Source: Pseudomonas viridiflava (GTDB lineage Bacteria; Pseudomonadota; Gammaproteobacteria; Pseudomonadales; Pseudomonadaceae). From it: a stretch of DNA of 64,000 nt. The position numbers and the translations under genes are program-made. Where the stretch lies: positions 62,001 through 126,000 of the forward strand of contig NZ_UUIS01000025.1 of the NCBI RefSeq assembly GCF_900589395.1, given 5' to 3'. The notes below the pieces were generated by a model, which saw nothing but the letters and a program-made list of their open reading frames with translations, was not told where the DNA came from and searched no databases. How positions within the stretch are numbered: position 1 is the stretch's first letter; each line of letters opens with the position of its first letter. Of this stretch, positions 44,501 through 54,891 are shown one piece after another.

Positions 44501-45350
44501 TTTCCAGCAGTTGCCCCTGGCGCCGACGCAGGCTGATCAGGGCCATCAATGGCAGGATCGAAAACAACAAGGCCAGGGCGCACTTGACGATCAGGGGGAT
44601 CAGCAGGTTCTGGCGCTCACGGTAGGCATCAAACAGGCCGCGCAATTGCCAGTCACTGTTGCTGATCGGTTGCAGCAGCACCGTCTCGGCGCTGCCGGCG
44701 TTCCTGTAAGTGTCGCGCACCAGTGTCTGCTGACCTTCGCGGCTTTCCAGGCGCCACAGGTGGATGAAGTCGTGGTCGTATTGCTGGGTCAGGCTCTTGA
44801 GCACATCGATGCCCAGCCTCAAAACCCAGTAATCGCCGCTGAAGCTGCCGGCCTGGCGCAACAGCAGATAGACCCGGTTGCCGTCATCGCCGTGGGTGTA
44901 ATAGAAGGGCCGGCCCTGGGCCTGGGCCAGTTGCTCCTTGAGAAAGGCGGCGTCAAAGGTGCTGCCGGCGCTGTCCTTGATGACGTCCCCGACCGGATTG
45001 AGCCATACCACGCTTTGCAGGGCCGGCAGGGCTTGACGCAGTGGCGCGAGCGTCGATGGTTCACCCAGGGACTGGCCTGTGGACCTGGCTTCGTCGAGCA
45101 GGCTGGTACTGACCTGCGCACTGAGGGCCATGTTCAGGCTCAGGCGATCGGCAAGCTGGGTGCTGTAGTCGAGGCTGCGCTGGCGCTGGCGATCCTGGTT
45201 TTGCCGGAACTGCTCGAACGATTGCCACAACAGCAAAGCGAGCATCACCAGCACCAACGCCGCCAGGACACCTTTCAATGAGCTGCGCAAAGGCACATGC
45301 CGTGTGCTTGTGGCGCTGCGTGGCGATGAGGAAGAGGTTTGTAGAGGCAA
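41526..45350 (-). CDS. morA: Membrane PAS-GGDEF-EAL protein MorA
   Basis: A 1274-residue c-di-GMP enzyme. TM1 (GVLAALVLVMLALLLWQSF, ~28-46), periplasmic sensor (~47-250) and TM2 (LIVKCALALLFSILPLMALI, ~255-274) precede four PAS/PAC domains. The C-terminus has GGDEF (VARMGGDEFTLLLE, canonical motif) and EAL (GAEALLRWRHP, ELTESILM, VDDFGTGYSSLNYL, KIDRTFV), both intact. MorA is known in P. putida and P. aeruginosa as a regulator of flagellar timing, motility and biofilm. Gene order beside glyA supports the name. Confidence 0.92.
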   Translation of the reverse strand: MPLQTSSSSPRSATSTRHVPLRSSLKGVLAALVLVMLALLLWQSFEQFRQNQDRQRQRSLDYSTQLADRLSLNMALSAQVSTSLLDEARSTGQSLGEPSTLAPLRQALPALQSVVWLNPVGDVIKDSAGSTFDAAFLKEQLAQAQGRPFYYTHGDDGNRVYLLLRQAGSFSGDYWVLRLGIDVLKSLTQQYDHDFIHLWRLESREGQQTLVRDTYRNAGSAETVLLQPISNSDWQLRGLFDAYRERQNLLIPLIVKCALALLFSILPLMALISLRRRQGQLLESRRRYQGIFEGTGVALCVLDMSALPALLDSLQIKTTRDLHRLLDNQPGQRRRLLQHLHITEVNQVALDLLAIEGSEQAWQQLIAGSPPAWIGIGPQIIEAMLDGQQRLELEIRLTQEGGQDQHLWLVMRLPQAQADLDAVILSIGDITSRKQIELSLQDRESFWSDVVRTVPDHLYVQDVLSQRMIYSNHHLGQTLGYSKAELHAMGEFFWEILLHPDDARAYRDMRLRQRHHAHNELLQCVLRFRDHQHHWRCFDIREQAMAWDKEHQVTRIIGIAKDITDQMAASQSLRDSEQRYRMLAESISDVIFSTDSSLALNYVSPSVEGVLGYSADWILHNGWSATIANPQQLLPIHTLIARIRKVLNKPAELDKLRNALHTHLFLFDSLRADGRKIPIELRLVLVWDEHGSFEGILGVGRDISQQRRAEKDLRMAATVFEHSTSAILITDPAGYIVQANEAFTRVSGYEVAQVLDQLPSLLTVEYEQEKHLLPILKQLNQHGSWEGEVLLKRRNGEQYPAWAGITAVLDDEGDLASYVCFFSDISERKASEEHIHRLAYYDALTHLPNRTLFQDRLHSALQHAERQGAWVVLMFLDLDRFKPINDSLGHAAGDRMLKEMASRLLACVTDDDTVARMGGDEFTLLLEPGATRESALNRAIHVAEQILTSLVTPFVLEGREFFVTASIGIALSPQDGNELSQLMKNADTAMYHAKERGKNNFQFYQADMNATALERLELESDLRHALEQQEFVLYYQPQFSGDGKRLTGAEALLRWRHPRRGLVPPNDFIPVLEELGLVVDVGDWVLAEACRQLKAWHQARVRVPKISVNISARQFSDGQLGERIAEILRDIGVPPACLELELTESILMREVSEAMQILDGLKNLGLSIAVDDFGTGYSSLNYLKQFPIDVLKIDRTFVDGLPSGEQDAQIARAIIAMAHSLNLAVIAEGVETHEQLEFLREHGCDEVQGYLFGRPMSAGHFEAQFSNDALFMLD

Positions 45351-45591
45351 GTCGTTGTTCCTGACTACTGGACTGAAGCAGCGAATGCGCGATGCACTAT
45401 AAGCCGGACGCCCAAAGGGCGGCTAGCATGCCTTGAGTCATGGCAAAGTGCTAGTTCGGCAAGCCAGGCATTGGCAGCCCCGTTTCCTGCCCTGAGTGGG
45501 CAGGCTCCCTGCCTGGGTTTGTCTGATTTGCGCCAGCCTTCACCTTTTTGAGCGTAGCTTGCAAATACGACTGGCAGGACGATAAAAACCA

Positions 45592-46422
45592 TCACATCCG
45601 ACGCGTCGGCGACGCGGCTTGAGCGGGGTGAACATGAGGCCTGGTCTTGCGAAATTCGTCCGGTGTCATGCCCATCAGTCTGCGGAACATGCCAATGAAG
45701 GCCGAGGAGCTGCTGTAGCCCAGGTCCAGGGCAATGGCTTCGACGGTCATGGGCGATTCCAGACGTTCCAGAGCATGCATCACGGTCAGTCGCTGCTTCC
45801 ACTGCGCCAGTGACATGCCCAGATCGCGCTGACAGCGGCGCAGCAAGGTGCGTTCGGTGGTGTTGGCCATTTTGGCCAGCGCCTGCAGCGAGCAGGCGTC
45901 GCCAGGGTTGCGCTCGAGCCACTGCAAGACGGGCGCCAGGACCGGATCGTCCGAACCAGGCAGATAGCTGCCGGCGCGCGAGGTCTGTTTCAGCTTGTCG
46001 AGCAGCACCTGCAACAAGCGTTGATCCTCGGGACATTGCGGCAGGCCGGGTGGCGCTGCGTGCAGGTCGTCGAGCAGGGCGCGGATCAACGGGGTGATGG
46101 TCAGGGCACAGGCCTGTTGCGGCAGGTCGGTGCACAGTGAGCGGGCAACATACAGCGAGCAGTGACAGGCTTCGTAGCGATTGCGCCCGACATGTTCGGC
46201 CTCGGGCGGCAGCCACACACCATAGTGCGGCGGCGCCAGGAAGTGCTGGTCGCGCATCTTGATGTCCATCACGCCGCTGTATGAGTAAACAAACTCGCCC
46301 CAGGGATGACTGTGCACCGGGTAAGTGCTCGAGGCCGGGACCCAGGCGCTGCGAAAGTAGATCGGCGCGGGAATCTGGTCGGTGAACGGCGGCAAATGCA
46401 GGTGTCGGGCTGTCTGGACCAT
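45592..46422 (-). CDS. AraC-family transcriptional regulator
   Basis: A 276-residue regulator. The N-terminal cupin (PVHSHPWGEFVYSYSG) senses a ligand and the C-terminal pair of HTHs contains LAKMANTTERTLLRRCQRDL and AIALDLGYSSSSAFIGMFRR, followed by the TPDEFRKTR end. It is divergent from an EamA exporter, 121 bases apart, a typical control pair. The start MVQTARHLHLPP has no strong ribosome site; an upstream in-frame start is possible. Confidence 0.88.
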   Translation of the reverse strand: MVQTARHLHLPPFTDQIPAPIYFRSAWVPASSTYPVHSHPWGEFVYSYSGVMDIKMRDQHFLAPPHYGVWLPPEAEHVGRNRYEACHCSLYVARSLCTDLPQQACALTITPLIRALLDDLHAAPPGLPQCPEDQRLLQVLLDKLKQTSRAGSYLPGSDDPVLAPVLQWLERNPGDACSLQALAKMANTTERTLLRRCQRDLGMSLAQWKQRLTVMHALERLESPMTVEAIALDLGYSSSSAFIGMFRRLMGMTPDEFRKTRPHVHPAQAASPTRRM

Positions 46423-46543
46423 GGGCAGGTTGTCTTGGCTGGGCGGCAAGTGGCGATTATGCGCTATAGGTTGTCGGTTTGGCGCTATATATGGCTGATC
46501 GGTCGCGCCCACACTCTGTGGACTTTTCGCATGAGTGCCGATC

Positions 46544-47476
46544 ATGAACACACGTCAGCCTGTCGATGCCCGTGCCGCCGCGCTGATGTGCGGCCTTTGT
46601 GCCTTGTGGGGCCTGCAGCAAGTGGCGATCAAAGTGGCGGCGCCCGACATGGCGCCGTTGCTGCAGTTGTCGATCCGCTCGGGGCTGGCGGCGCTTCTGG
46701 TCTGGGGAGTGATCCTCTGGCGCGGCGAGGGGCGCGGCTTTGATCGCGCCACGCTGGGGCCGGGCATCATGGTCGGGTTGCTGTTTGCCGTGGAGTTTCT
46801 GTTCGTGGGTGAGGGGCTGCGTTACACCAGCGCTTCACGGATGGTGATCTTTCTTTATTGCGCGCCGATCTTCACTGCCATCGGCCTGCACCTGTGCGTG
46901 CCGGGCGAGCGCCTGAGCCTGTTGCAGTGGGGTGGAATCGTGACCGCCTTCGTCGGTGTGGTGGTGGCGTTCTATGGCCCGGCCGACAGTGCGGCGGCGG
47001 GCGCCGATCAACGCCTGGGCGATGCGTTCGGGCTGTTGGGTGCCATTGCCTGGGCGGCGACCACTGTGACCGTGCGCGCCACTCGGCTGGCATCGGCCCC
47101 GGCCAGCCAGACCCTGCTGTATCAACTGCTGGGTGCGTTCGGCCTGTTGCTGGTCGTCGCCTGGGCCAGCGGCCAGACCGATTTCCAGCTGTCGCGCACC
47201 ACCGTGCTGAGCCTGGCGTTCCAGACGTTGCTGATTGCCTTCATGAGCTACCTGACATGGTTCTGGCTGTTGCGCCATTACCTGGCTTCACGCCTGGGGG
47301 TACTGTCGTTCCTGACCCCGTTGTTCGGTGTGGTTTTCGGCGTCTGGCTGCTCGATGAAACCCTGGAACCGGCCTTTGTGACCGGTGCGCTGCTGGTCAT
47401 GGTGGGCATCGTCGTAGTCAGTGGGCATGACCTGTTCAGGCAGCGTCTTGCCGGTCGTCGCCTGAACAACCTCTAG
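46544..47476 (+). CDS. EamA/DMT-family transporter
   Basis: A 310-residue exporter with ten transmembrane helices in two EamA halves (LMCGLCALWGLQQVAIKVAA start; second half near LLGAIAWAATTVTVRA). Exported metabolite unknown. The divergent AraC gene probably regulates it. The ATG at 46544 is preferred over a GTG nine bases upstream. Confidence 0.86.
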   Translation: MNTRQPVDARAAALMCGLCALWGLQQVAIKVAAPDMAPLLQLSIRSGLAALLVWGVILWRGEGRGFDRATLGPGIMVGLLFAVEFLFVGEGLRYTSASRMVIFLYCAPIFTAIGLHLCVPGERLSLLQWGGIVTAFVGVVVAFYGPADSAAAGADQRLGDAFGLLGAIAWAATTVTVRATRLASAPASQTLLYQLLGAFGLLLVVAWASGQTDFQLSRTTVLSLAFQTLLIAFMSYLTWFWLLRHYLASRLGVLSFLTPLFGVVFGVWLLDETLEPAFVTGALLVMVGIVVVSGHDLFRQRLAGRRLNNL

Positions 47477-47749
47477 CCCGCTCAATCGCACCTGCCGCGC
47501 CGGCGCTCATGGCCGGCCACCGTTTGTCCCTCTGCCAGCCACCGCCGAGTTAGGTTAAGCTTGCCGACCCTGAGCGCAGCCGCTTTTACACAGCCTGGCC
47601 TGCGCTGCTGTCGCTTTCAATGCGGCCCGCCACTCTCCGGCACGGCCTGCACCCACTGGCGGCGTCTCATGGCCCGACGAGTGGCCATTCTTGTAGCCTT
47701 GCCTGCGTGGCAGGGTTTTTCATTTGTGTTTTCAAGCGAGGTCCACGTT

Positions 47750-49414
47750 TTGGCTCAATATGTCTACACCATGCATCGGCTGAGCAAAGTAGTGCCGCCG
47801 AAGCGCGAAATTCTCAAGAACATCTCCCTGTCGTTCTTCCCTGGCGCCAAGATCGGCGTGCTGGGCCTGAACGGTTCGGGCAAGTCCACGTTGCTCAAGA
47901 TCATGGCCGGCGTCGACAAGGAGTTCGACGGTGAAGCCCGTCCGATGCCTGAGCTGAACGTCGGTTACCTGCCGCAAGAGCCGCAACTGGACCCGGAAAA
48001 GACCGTTCGCGAAGTGGTCGAGGAGGCCGTCAGCGTCATCAAGGACGCCCAGGCGCGCCTGGATGAGGTCTATGCCGCCTACGCCGATCCGGACGCCGAC
48101 TTCGACAAGCTGGCCGCCGAACAGGCCAAGCTCGAAGCCATTCTGCAGGCCAGCGATGGCCACAACCTGGAGCGCCAGCTGGAAGTGGCTGCCGATGCCC
48201 TGCGCCTGCCGGCCTGGGACGCCAAGGTCGCGGTGTTGTCCGGTGGTGAGAAGCGCCGCGTGGCCCTGTGCCGCCTGCTGCTGTCGGCCCCCGACATGCT
48301 GCTGCTCGACGAACCGACCAACCACCTGGACGCCGATTCGGTGGCCTGGCTGGAGCAGTTCCTGCACGGCTTCCCCGGCACCGTGGTCGCGATCACGCAC
48401 GACCGTTACTTCCTCGACAACGTCGCCGGCTGGATCTTGGAACTCGACCGCGGCGCCGGCATTCCGTACGAAGGCAACTATTCGGGCTGGCTGGAAGCCA
48501 AGTCCGATCGTCTGGCCCAGGAATCCAAGCAACAGTCGGCCCATGAAAAGGCCATGAAAGAAGAGCTGGAATGGGTGCGCAAAGGCGCCAAGGCCCGCCA
48601 GTCCAAGTCCAAGGCCCGTCTGCAACGCTTTGAAGAAATGCAGTCGCAGGAATTCCAGAAGCGCAGCGAGACCAACGAGATCTACATCCCGGCCGGTCCG
48701 CGCCTGGGCGACAAGGTCATCGAGTTCAAGAACGTCAGCAAAGGTTATGGCGATCGCGTGCTGATCGACAACCTGTCGTTTGCCATGCCCAAGGGCGCCA
48801 TTGTCGGCGTGATCGGCGGCAACGGCGCCGGCAAGTCGACCTTGTTCCGCATGCTGATGGGCAAGGAACAGCCGGACTCGGGCAGCATCGAGATCGGTGA
48901 AACCGTGCAGCTGGCGTGCGTCGACCAGGCCCGTGACGACCTGGACGGCAGCAAGACCGTGTTCCAGCAGATCTCCGATGGTTCCGACCAGATCCGTATC
49001 GGCAACTACGAGATTCCGTCGCGCACCTACGTCGGCCGATTCAACTTCAAGGGCGGCGACCAGCAGAAGTTCGTCAAGGACCTCTCCGGCGGTGAGCGCG
49101 GTCGCCTGCACCTGGCGCTGACCCTCAAGGAGGGTGGCAACGTCCTGCTGCTCGACGAACCGTCCAACGACCTTGACGTCGAAACCCTGCGTTCGCTGGA
49201 AGAGGCCCTGCTGGACTTCCCGGGCGCCGCGATTGTGATTTCCCACGATCGGTGGTTCCTGGACCGTGTGGCCACTCACATCCTGGCCTATGAAGACGAT
49301 TCGCAAGCCGTGTTCTTCGAAGGCAACTACACCGAGTACGAAGCCGACCGCAAGAAACGTCTGGGCGACGCTGCCGCACAGCCGCACCGCGTAAGGCACA
49401 AGAAGCTGGCATAA
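47750..49414 (+). CDS. ettA: Energy-dependent translational throttle protein EttA (ABC-F)
   Basis: A 554-residue ABC-F ATPase that binds the ribosomal E-site and slows early elongation when ATP is low. Two ABC domains: Walker [10 protein letters not shown] and GGNGAGKST; signatures [15 protein letters not shown] and [13 protein letters not shown]; and DEPTNHLD in the first, DEPSNDLD in the second. The TTG start ([14 protein letters not shown]) has a GAGGTCCACGTT site and gives the E. coli length. A frame that runs 63 codons further upstream has no homology and is not used. Confidence 0.95.
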   Translation: MAQYVYTMHRLSKVVPPKREILKNISLSFFPGAKIGVLGLNGSGKSTLLKIMAGVDKEFDGEARPMPELNVGYLPQEPQLDPEKTVREVVEEAVSVIKDAQARLDEVYAAYADPDADFDKLAAEQAKLEAILQASDGHNLERQLEVAADALRLPAWDAKVAVLSGGEKRRVALCRLLLSAPDMLLLDEPTNHLDADSVAWLEQFLHGFPGTVVAITHDRYFLDNVAGWILELDRGAGIPYEGNYSGWLEAKSDRLAQESKQQSAHEKAMKEELEWVRKGAKARQSKSKARLQRFEEMQSQEFQKRSETNEIYIPAGPRLGDKVIEFKNVSKGYGDRVLIDNLSFAMPKGAIVGVIGGNGAGKSTLFRMLMGKEQPDSGSIEIGETVQLACVDQARDDLDGSKTVFQQISDGSDQIRIGNYEIPSRTYVGRFNFKGGDQQKFVKDLSGGERGRLHLALTLKEGGNVLLLDEPSNDLDVETLRSLEEALLDFPGAAIVISHDRWFLDRVATHILAYEDDSQAVFFEGNYTEYEADRKKRLGDAAAQPHRVRHKKLA

Positions 49415-49430
49415 CCCGCCGGTTTTCGTT

Positions 49431-49467
49431 GCACAAGAATGGGGCCTAAAGGGCCCTATTTTTGTGC
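49431..49467 (+). terminator. Terminator after ettA
   Basis: GCACAAGAATGGGGCC (49431-49446) pairs with GGCCCTATTTTTGTGC (49452-49467) over 16 positions counting two G.T pairs, with a TAAAG loop and an internal TTTTT run. Only the outer part carries the T run, so the terminator is plausible but not textbook. Confidence 0.65.
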
Positions 49468-49569
49468 CTTTAAAATGACCGCAGGAACGGCTTCAGCCGC
49501 GAATAGCGCTTATTAATTTATATATTTGCACCATAAAATTTCATTAAAACGACATTTCGCTCTTTTTAA

Positions 49570-50976
<1,407 letters not shown>

Positions 50977-50990
50977 TTCGCACTGCCCCG

Positions 50991-51156
50991 GTAGGGGCGC
51001 GCTTGCCGGAATGCCGGACCACCGCGACCGGCTGCGCAGCAGTCGTAAAATTTCAGCGTTTCGCAGATTTTGAATGCGTTCACATCCAGAAATTTGTGGC
51101 GTTTCATCAATCTTGCGAGCGCTACGCACTCGGTCGCGGGCAGAGCGCGCTCCTAC
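50991..51156. repeat. Composite REP element, two modules, extended left arm
   Basis: Left arm GTAGGGGCGCGCTTGCC with a GGAATGCCGGACC insertion, right arm AGAGCGCGCTCCTAC. Modules read TTCAGCGTTTCGCAGATTTT and TGGCGTTTCATCAATCTT. It starts 15 bases after gdhA and is 166 bases long. Confidence 0.85.
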
Positions 51157-51203
51157 AGCGTTATCAGGCGTACGGTAGCCAGTGCGGGGCGCAATAAGGG
51201 GGA

Positions 51204-51710
51204 TCAAGGGCTGCCGGGGTCGGCTTCGATTTCCAGTATTTCGATCATCCGGTCCCCGGCCGGGCGTTTCCACAGTACCTCGTCGCCCGCATGTGCGCCC
51301 AGCAGCGCACGACCCAGCGGTGAGCCCCAGTTGATCAGGCCGTGGCTGGCGTCGGCCTGATCCTCGCCGACCAGTTGCACTTGCTGACGCTGGTCGTGTT
51401 CATCGGCATACGTGACCTTGCTGCCGATCTGCACCTTGTCGGTGGACAGTGCGGCCGTGACGACCATGGCACTTTGCAGGCGCTGGGTGAAGTAGCGCAG
51501 GTCGCGTTCCAGATCGACCAGGCGCTGTTTATCGGCGCTGTCGCCCAGCTCCAGTTGTTGCCGGTGCAAGGCCTGCAGTTCGCTGACCTGATTCTGCAAC
51601 AGCACCAGCCCGTGGGCTGTGACGTAATTGGGTTGCTCGCTGACCTGCCGTTCGACCGGCTGGCTGGCCTGGGATGCAGCGTTGTCTTCGTTTACGAAAG
51701 CGCGACTCAT
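51204..51710 (-). CDS. GreAB-like transcription elongation factor domain protein
   Basis: A 168-residue protein with a coiled coil (LLQNQVSELQALHRQQLELG) and a C-terminal GreA/GreB FKBP-like domain (QIGSKVTYADEHDQRQQ, INWGSPLGRALLGAHAGDEV). The catalytic acidic tip of GreB is not obvious, so it may be a Rnk-like modulator rather than a cleavage factor. GGAGGACACC-ATG is a very strong start. Confidence 0.82.
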   Translation of the reverse strand: MSRAFVNEDNAASQASQPVERQVSEQPNYVTAHGLVLLQNQVSELQALHRQQLELGDSADKQRLVDLERDLRYFTQRLQSAMVVTAALSTDKVQIGSKVTYADEHDQRQQVQLVGEDQADASHGLINWGSPLGRALLGAHAGDEVLWKRPAGDRMIEILEIEADPGSP

Positions 51711-51769
51711 GGTGTCCTCCCTGCGTGTGAAGGTTAGGCAGCCACAGGGCCAAGACGTTCGCGTAATGA

Positions 51770-52120
51770 CTAGTCGGGGCGATAGGCGCGGGCCTTGTCG
51801 CGGGTTTTCTGTCGCTCCCATTCGCGGTCGCGGTCGTTGCCCCAGCTGTTGGTTTCGCGGTCATGATTGACCTGCATCGCCTGGCACTGGCGAAAGCCAT
51901 CGGCCCAGCCCTTGGCGTACAGCGGCTCTTTCAGGTCGCGCGGTACATTCTTGCGATACTGCCCGCCGATGGCGCCAGCCGCTTGTCGACCGCTCCCGCA
52001 GCCATCCTGGAAGCCGTCGGCAAAGGCCGGTGGATAGCCTTCTGCAAGCAGTTGCTCGTGGGTTGACTGGCAACCCGCGAGCACGACGATCAAGCCCAAC
52101 AACGCGATACGCCTGTTCAT
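51770..52120 (-). CDS. Hypothetical lipoprotein
   Basis: A 116-residue lipoprotein: MNRRIALLGLIVVLAGCQST ends in the lipobox LAGC, with Cys17 the lipidated residue. Mature sequence is Gly-rich near GFQDGCGSGRQAAGAIGG and highly charged at the C-terminus (NDRDREWERQKTRDK). Function unknown. It lies upstream of and on the same strand as the GreAB-like gene. Confidence 0.8.
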   Translation of the reverse strand: MNRRIALLGLIVVLAGCQSTHEQLLAEGYPPAFADGFQDGCGSGRQAAGAIGGQYRKNVPRDLKEPLYAKGWADGFRQCQAMQVNHDRETNSWGNDRDREWERQKTRDKARAYRPD

Positions 52121-52198
52121 GACCGATGTCCTCGATGAATGAACAGAGTCTAGTCCAGGCGTTGTTCATCCGCCGTCAACAGCGTGTCGAAAAGCTGT

Positions 52199-54076
52199 TC
52201 AGTAGTGGTACCAGCGGGCCTGCAACATGACCTCATTCTGTGGCCCACCCAGATGGCTGAAGTCGCGCTGTGCCGTCAGGCGCAGGCCCAGGTTGCGCGA
52301 CACTTCCCACTGCTGGTTGAGGCTGATGCTGCGGCGCACTTCGCCGTTGGTGAAGTAATCGCCCTTGGCCTCCAGGCTCAGGTTGCCCAGCGGGTTGCGC
52401 CACAGCAGGCCGGTGTCGAAGCCGGCCGCCGGGGCGACGAAGGCGGCAAAGTCATTGTTGTGCTCGACGCGCACCGTGCCCAGGGCAAAGCCCAGCAGGT
52501 TGTCGTCCAGTTGCCAGGTGCCACCGGCGCCACCGTTGACATGGCTGACCAGCGTCTGGTCGCCGTGCTTGCCTGGCACCCGTTCCAGGCCGCCGGCCAC
52601 TTGCCAGGACCAGGGCTTGAGCAGTTCGGTGCGTGGGGTCATCGAGCGGATGGTCGCCAGGTCCAGGCGTTGCAGGTGCCACTCGTTGCCTTCGTACTGG
52701 CGCAGTTTCAGTTGCAGGATCTCGATCTGCGCCCCCAGCGGGAAGCCATAGGCGTTGTCGTTCAGGTCGTGGTAGGCCATGCGCAGGCCGTACTCGGCAA
52801 AGGCCCTGTCGTCCCGGCTGCCGACGCCCAGTTGCCAGGTGCGCGACTCGTGGCCTTCTTCAGGCAGCCCGGGCTGTTCGATCTGCAAGGCCGGGGGCGG
52901 GTTGCGGTTGATCGATTGCAGCAAGGCAAAGCTGCGCTGCGCGGCCTGGCTGTCACGGGCCTGGCCGTTGGCGCGGTAGCGCTCCAGGCGATACGCCGCG
53001 TCCTGGATCAGGGCGCGGCGCTCGGCCGGCTGAGCCAGATAAGCGGCGTCCTGCAGCCGGGCCGTGTCGGCGCTGATGGCCAGCACCCATTGCTGCTCGT
53101 CAGGATCAAGAGGCTCGGCGCGGCTGAGCAGTTCGCGCTCGCGAGAAGGCCGGTATTCGGTCTTTTCCACCAGACCGGCGGCCTTGATGGCTTTTACCGT
53201 GTCGGTCGGAATGGCGGTGAGGTCGAACTGATCGGTCAGCTTCAGGCCCGGGCGGGCGATTTCCAGCAGTTCCAGCAGGCGATAGGAGCAATTTTCGTCG
53301 AAGAAGAAGTAGCTGAAGCGGATCTGCTTCAATTCCCAGACATGCTCGACCATGCGCTCGGTTTCAACGGTGCTCAGGTTCAGCCGGTACTCCCACAGGT
53401 CGCGGTTTTCCAGGCTGCGGTATTCAGAGAGCTTTTCCTGGTACGGGACCATGGAGAACAGGCCGGGGTAGCCGCCTGCCAGGCCTTTCCAGGCATACAG
53501 GATGCTGTTGTCCATGCCTTCGATGTAGGCGCCGAAGTTGATCGCGTAGCTCAGCAGCGTGGTGTTGTTGGCCCGGGCGCTGGCCGGGTCGATGCGCAGC
53601 AGCGTATGGCCGAACATCGACGAGGGGCTGTTGAGGTAGGCCGCCGGAAAGATCAGCACGGTGCTGTCGGGGGCCACGTCCTTGAACCAGGCCTTGAACT
53701 CGCTGCAATCCACTGTCGGCAGGTCGCGCAGGTGCAGTTGATCGCGCAGCCAGCGGGTGCGGGCCGGGTAGACGCACTGGGCATGCTGTTGTGCGTCACC
53801 GACCGGCGCCTTGATGGCGGCCAGGGTCGCGCTCAGTTCGGCCTGCGGATCATGGGCGCCGTTGTCGGCCAGGAAAAACCGCGGGTCATCGACATAACTG
53901 CGCCAGCCACCCAGGCGGGTCTGCTGGTAGTGGCCCAGTGAGATCCAGAAGGGATCACTGGCCAGTTGCTGCAGTCGCCCGTGCTCTACGGAAAGTGTGC
54001 CCGCTTGAGCAGCTTGAGGGGCCGCGCACAGCGGGGCACAGACCAACAGCGTCAGACAGGCGAGACGTTTGAGCAT
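52199..54076 (-). CDS. DUF4105 outer-membrane protein
   Basis: A 625-residue exported protein (MLKRLACLTLLVCAPLCAA signal). The N-terminal half is the DUF4105/Lnb-N domain with FKDVAPDSTVLIFPAAYLNS, SSMFGHTLLRID, and a FFFDENCSYRLLELLEIARP block with the conserved Cys. The C-terminal half is a beta-barrel-like region ending in the aromatic VMLQARWYHY, which fits outer-membrane insertion. Substrate and role are not known; a peptidase- or transacylase-like fold has been proposed for the family. Confidence 0.82.
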   Translation of the reverse strand: MLKRLACLTLLVCAPLCAAPQAAQAGTLSVEHGRLQQLASDPFWISLGHYQQTRLGGWRSYVDDPRFFLADNGAHDPQAELSATLAAIKAPVGDAQQHAQCVYPARTRWLRDQLHLRDLPTVDCSEFKAWFKDVAPDSTVLIFPAAYLNSPSSMFGHTLLRIDPASARANNTTLLSYAINFGAYIEGMDNSILYAWKGLAGGYPGLFSMVPYQEKLSEYRSLENRDLWEYRLNLSTVETERMVEHVWELKQIRFSYFFFDENCSYRLLELLEIARPGLKLTDQFDLTAIPTDTVKAIKAAGLVEKTEYRPSRERELLSRAEPLDPDEQQWVLAISADTARLQDAAYLAQPAERRALIQDAAYRLERYRANGQARDSQAAQRSFALLQSINRNPPPALQIEQPGLPEEGHESRTWQLGVGSRDDRAFAEYGLRMAYHDLNDNAYGFPLGAQIEILQLKLRQYEGNEWHLQRLDLATIRSMTPRTELLKPWSWQVAGGLERVPGKHGDQTLVSHVNGGAGGTWQLDDNLLGFALGTVRVEHNNDFAAFVAPAAGFDTGLLWRNPLGNLSLEAKGDYFTNGEVRRSISLNQQWEVSRNLGLRLTAQRDFSHLGGPQNEVMLQARWYHY

Positions 54077-54136
54077 GGGAGGGCAACTGTTCGAAAAGAG
54101 AAGACCCGCCCCTTGTTACAGAGGCGGGGGCACGCG

Positions 54137-54625
54137 TCAAGCCTGGGTAGCGTACTTGGCCAGGGTTGGGTCGTTTTTCAGGACATCGAGGGTCTTGCTA
54201 TGAACGTCTTCAGCGGTGGCGTCGGCCTTGGTGAAGATTTTCGAGAAGTTGTCATGGGTGACGGCCGCGAAACGCTCGCGGTCTTGCGGCGCAACGCCCA
54301 GGATCACGGCGTAGGTGGTCAGCGCTTCGCCCTGGCCCATCGCCATGTCCTTGGACAGCTCATCCATCATGCCATTCATGGCCAGCCAGGATTTACCGCC
54401 GTAGGTCAGTGCACTGTTGGTCGAGCAACCGTTGGTGCCGCTGGTCATGCCGAAGGTGGCGTTGCCAGAGGTGCCGTTGGTGGTAGAAGCCAGGAAGTGA
54501 GCCGGAGTGCCACGCTGGCCTTCGAACAGCATGTTGCCCCAGCCGCAATCCGGACCGCCTGGCGCTTGAGCCATGGCGTTGACGGAAACAGCGGCAAAGA
54601 GCGTTCCAAGAAGAATCCGTTTCAT
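54137..54625 (-). CDS. DUF3015 periplasmic protein
   Basis: A 162-residue exported protein (MKRILLGTLFAAVSVNAMA, cleavage before QAPGG). The mature part has GGPDCGWGNMLFEGQ, a SALTYGGKSWLAMNGMMDEL motif and EALTTYAVILGV, the signature of DUF3015. No role is assigned. AAGAGAATAAAGCT-ATG is the start. Confidence 0.86.
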   Translation of the reverse strand: MKRILLGTLFAAVSVNAMAQAPGGPDCGWGNMLFEGQRGTPAHFLASTTNGTSGNATFGMTSGTNGCSTNSALTYGGKSWLAMNGMMDELSKDMAMGQGEALTTYAVILGVAPQDRERFAAVTHDNFSKIFTKADATAEDVHSKTLDVLKNDPTLAKYATQA

Positions 54626-54891
54626 AGCTTTATTCTCTTTGTGTGCGACCTGAGTGGGTCGGGATTGTGCGTCATTGCGTCAGTGCAAATGGCCATGATC
54701 GGCAACGTGCGCAATTTTGAGTGTGGCCCATAGGTGAGGGTTCCGCGATTTGTTGCCGATTATTGCGCTTTGTCGTGAATAGACGAGATGTTGTCGCCGC
54801 TTGCAAGGCGCCGCCATTGCCTGCGCCTTGCAAGTGATGTCCGGCGGGCGCCAGAATGCCGCTATCTGCCCGCGTGATGTAAGGAACACTG

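Noticed and set aside
45365..45593. Small frame in the gap between morA and the AraC gene (MVFIVLPVVFASYAQ start)
   Set aside because: There is no ribosome site and codon use is poor; the gap also has a GGCAGG/CCTGCC hairpin that may be the AraC terminator.
47561..47749. In-frame extension upstream of ettA
   Set aside because: The extra 63 residues have no resemblance to ABC-F proteins; the TTG at 47750 has a better ribosome site and gives the family length.
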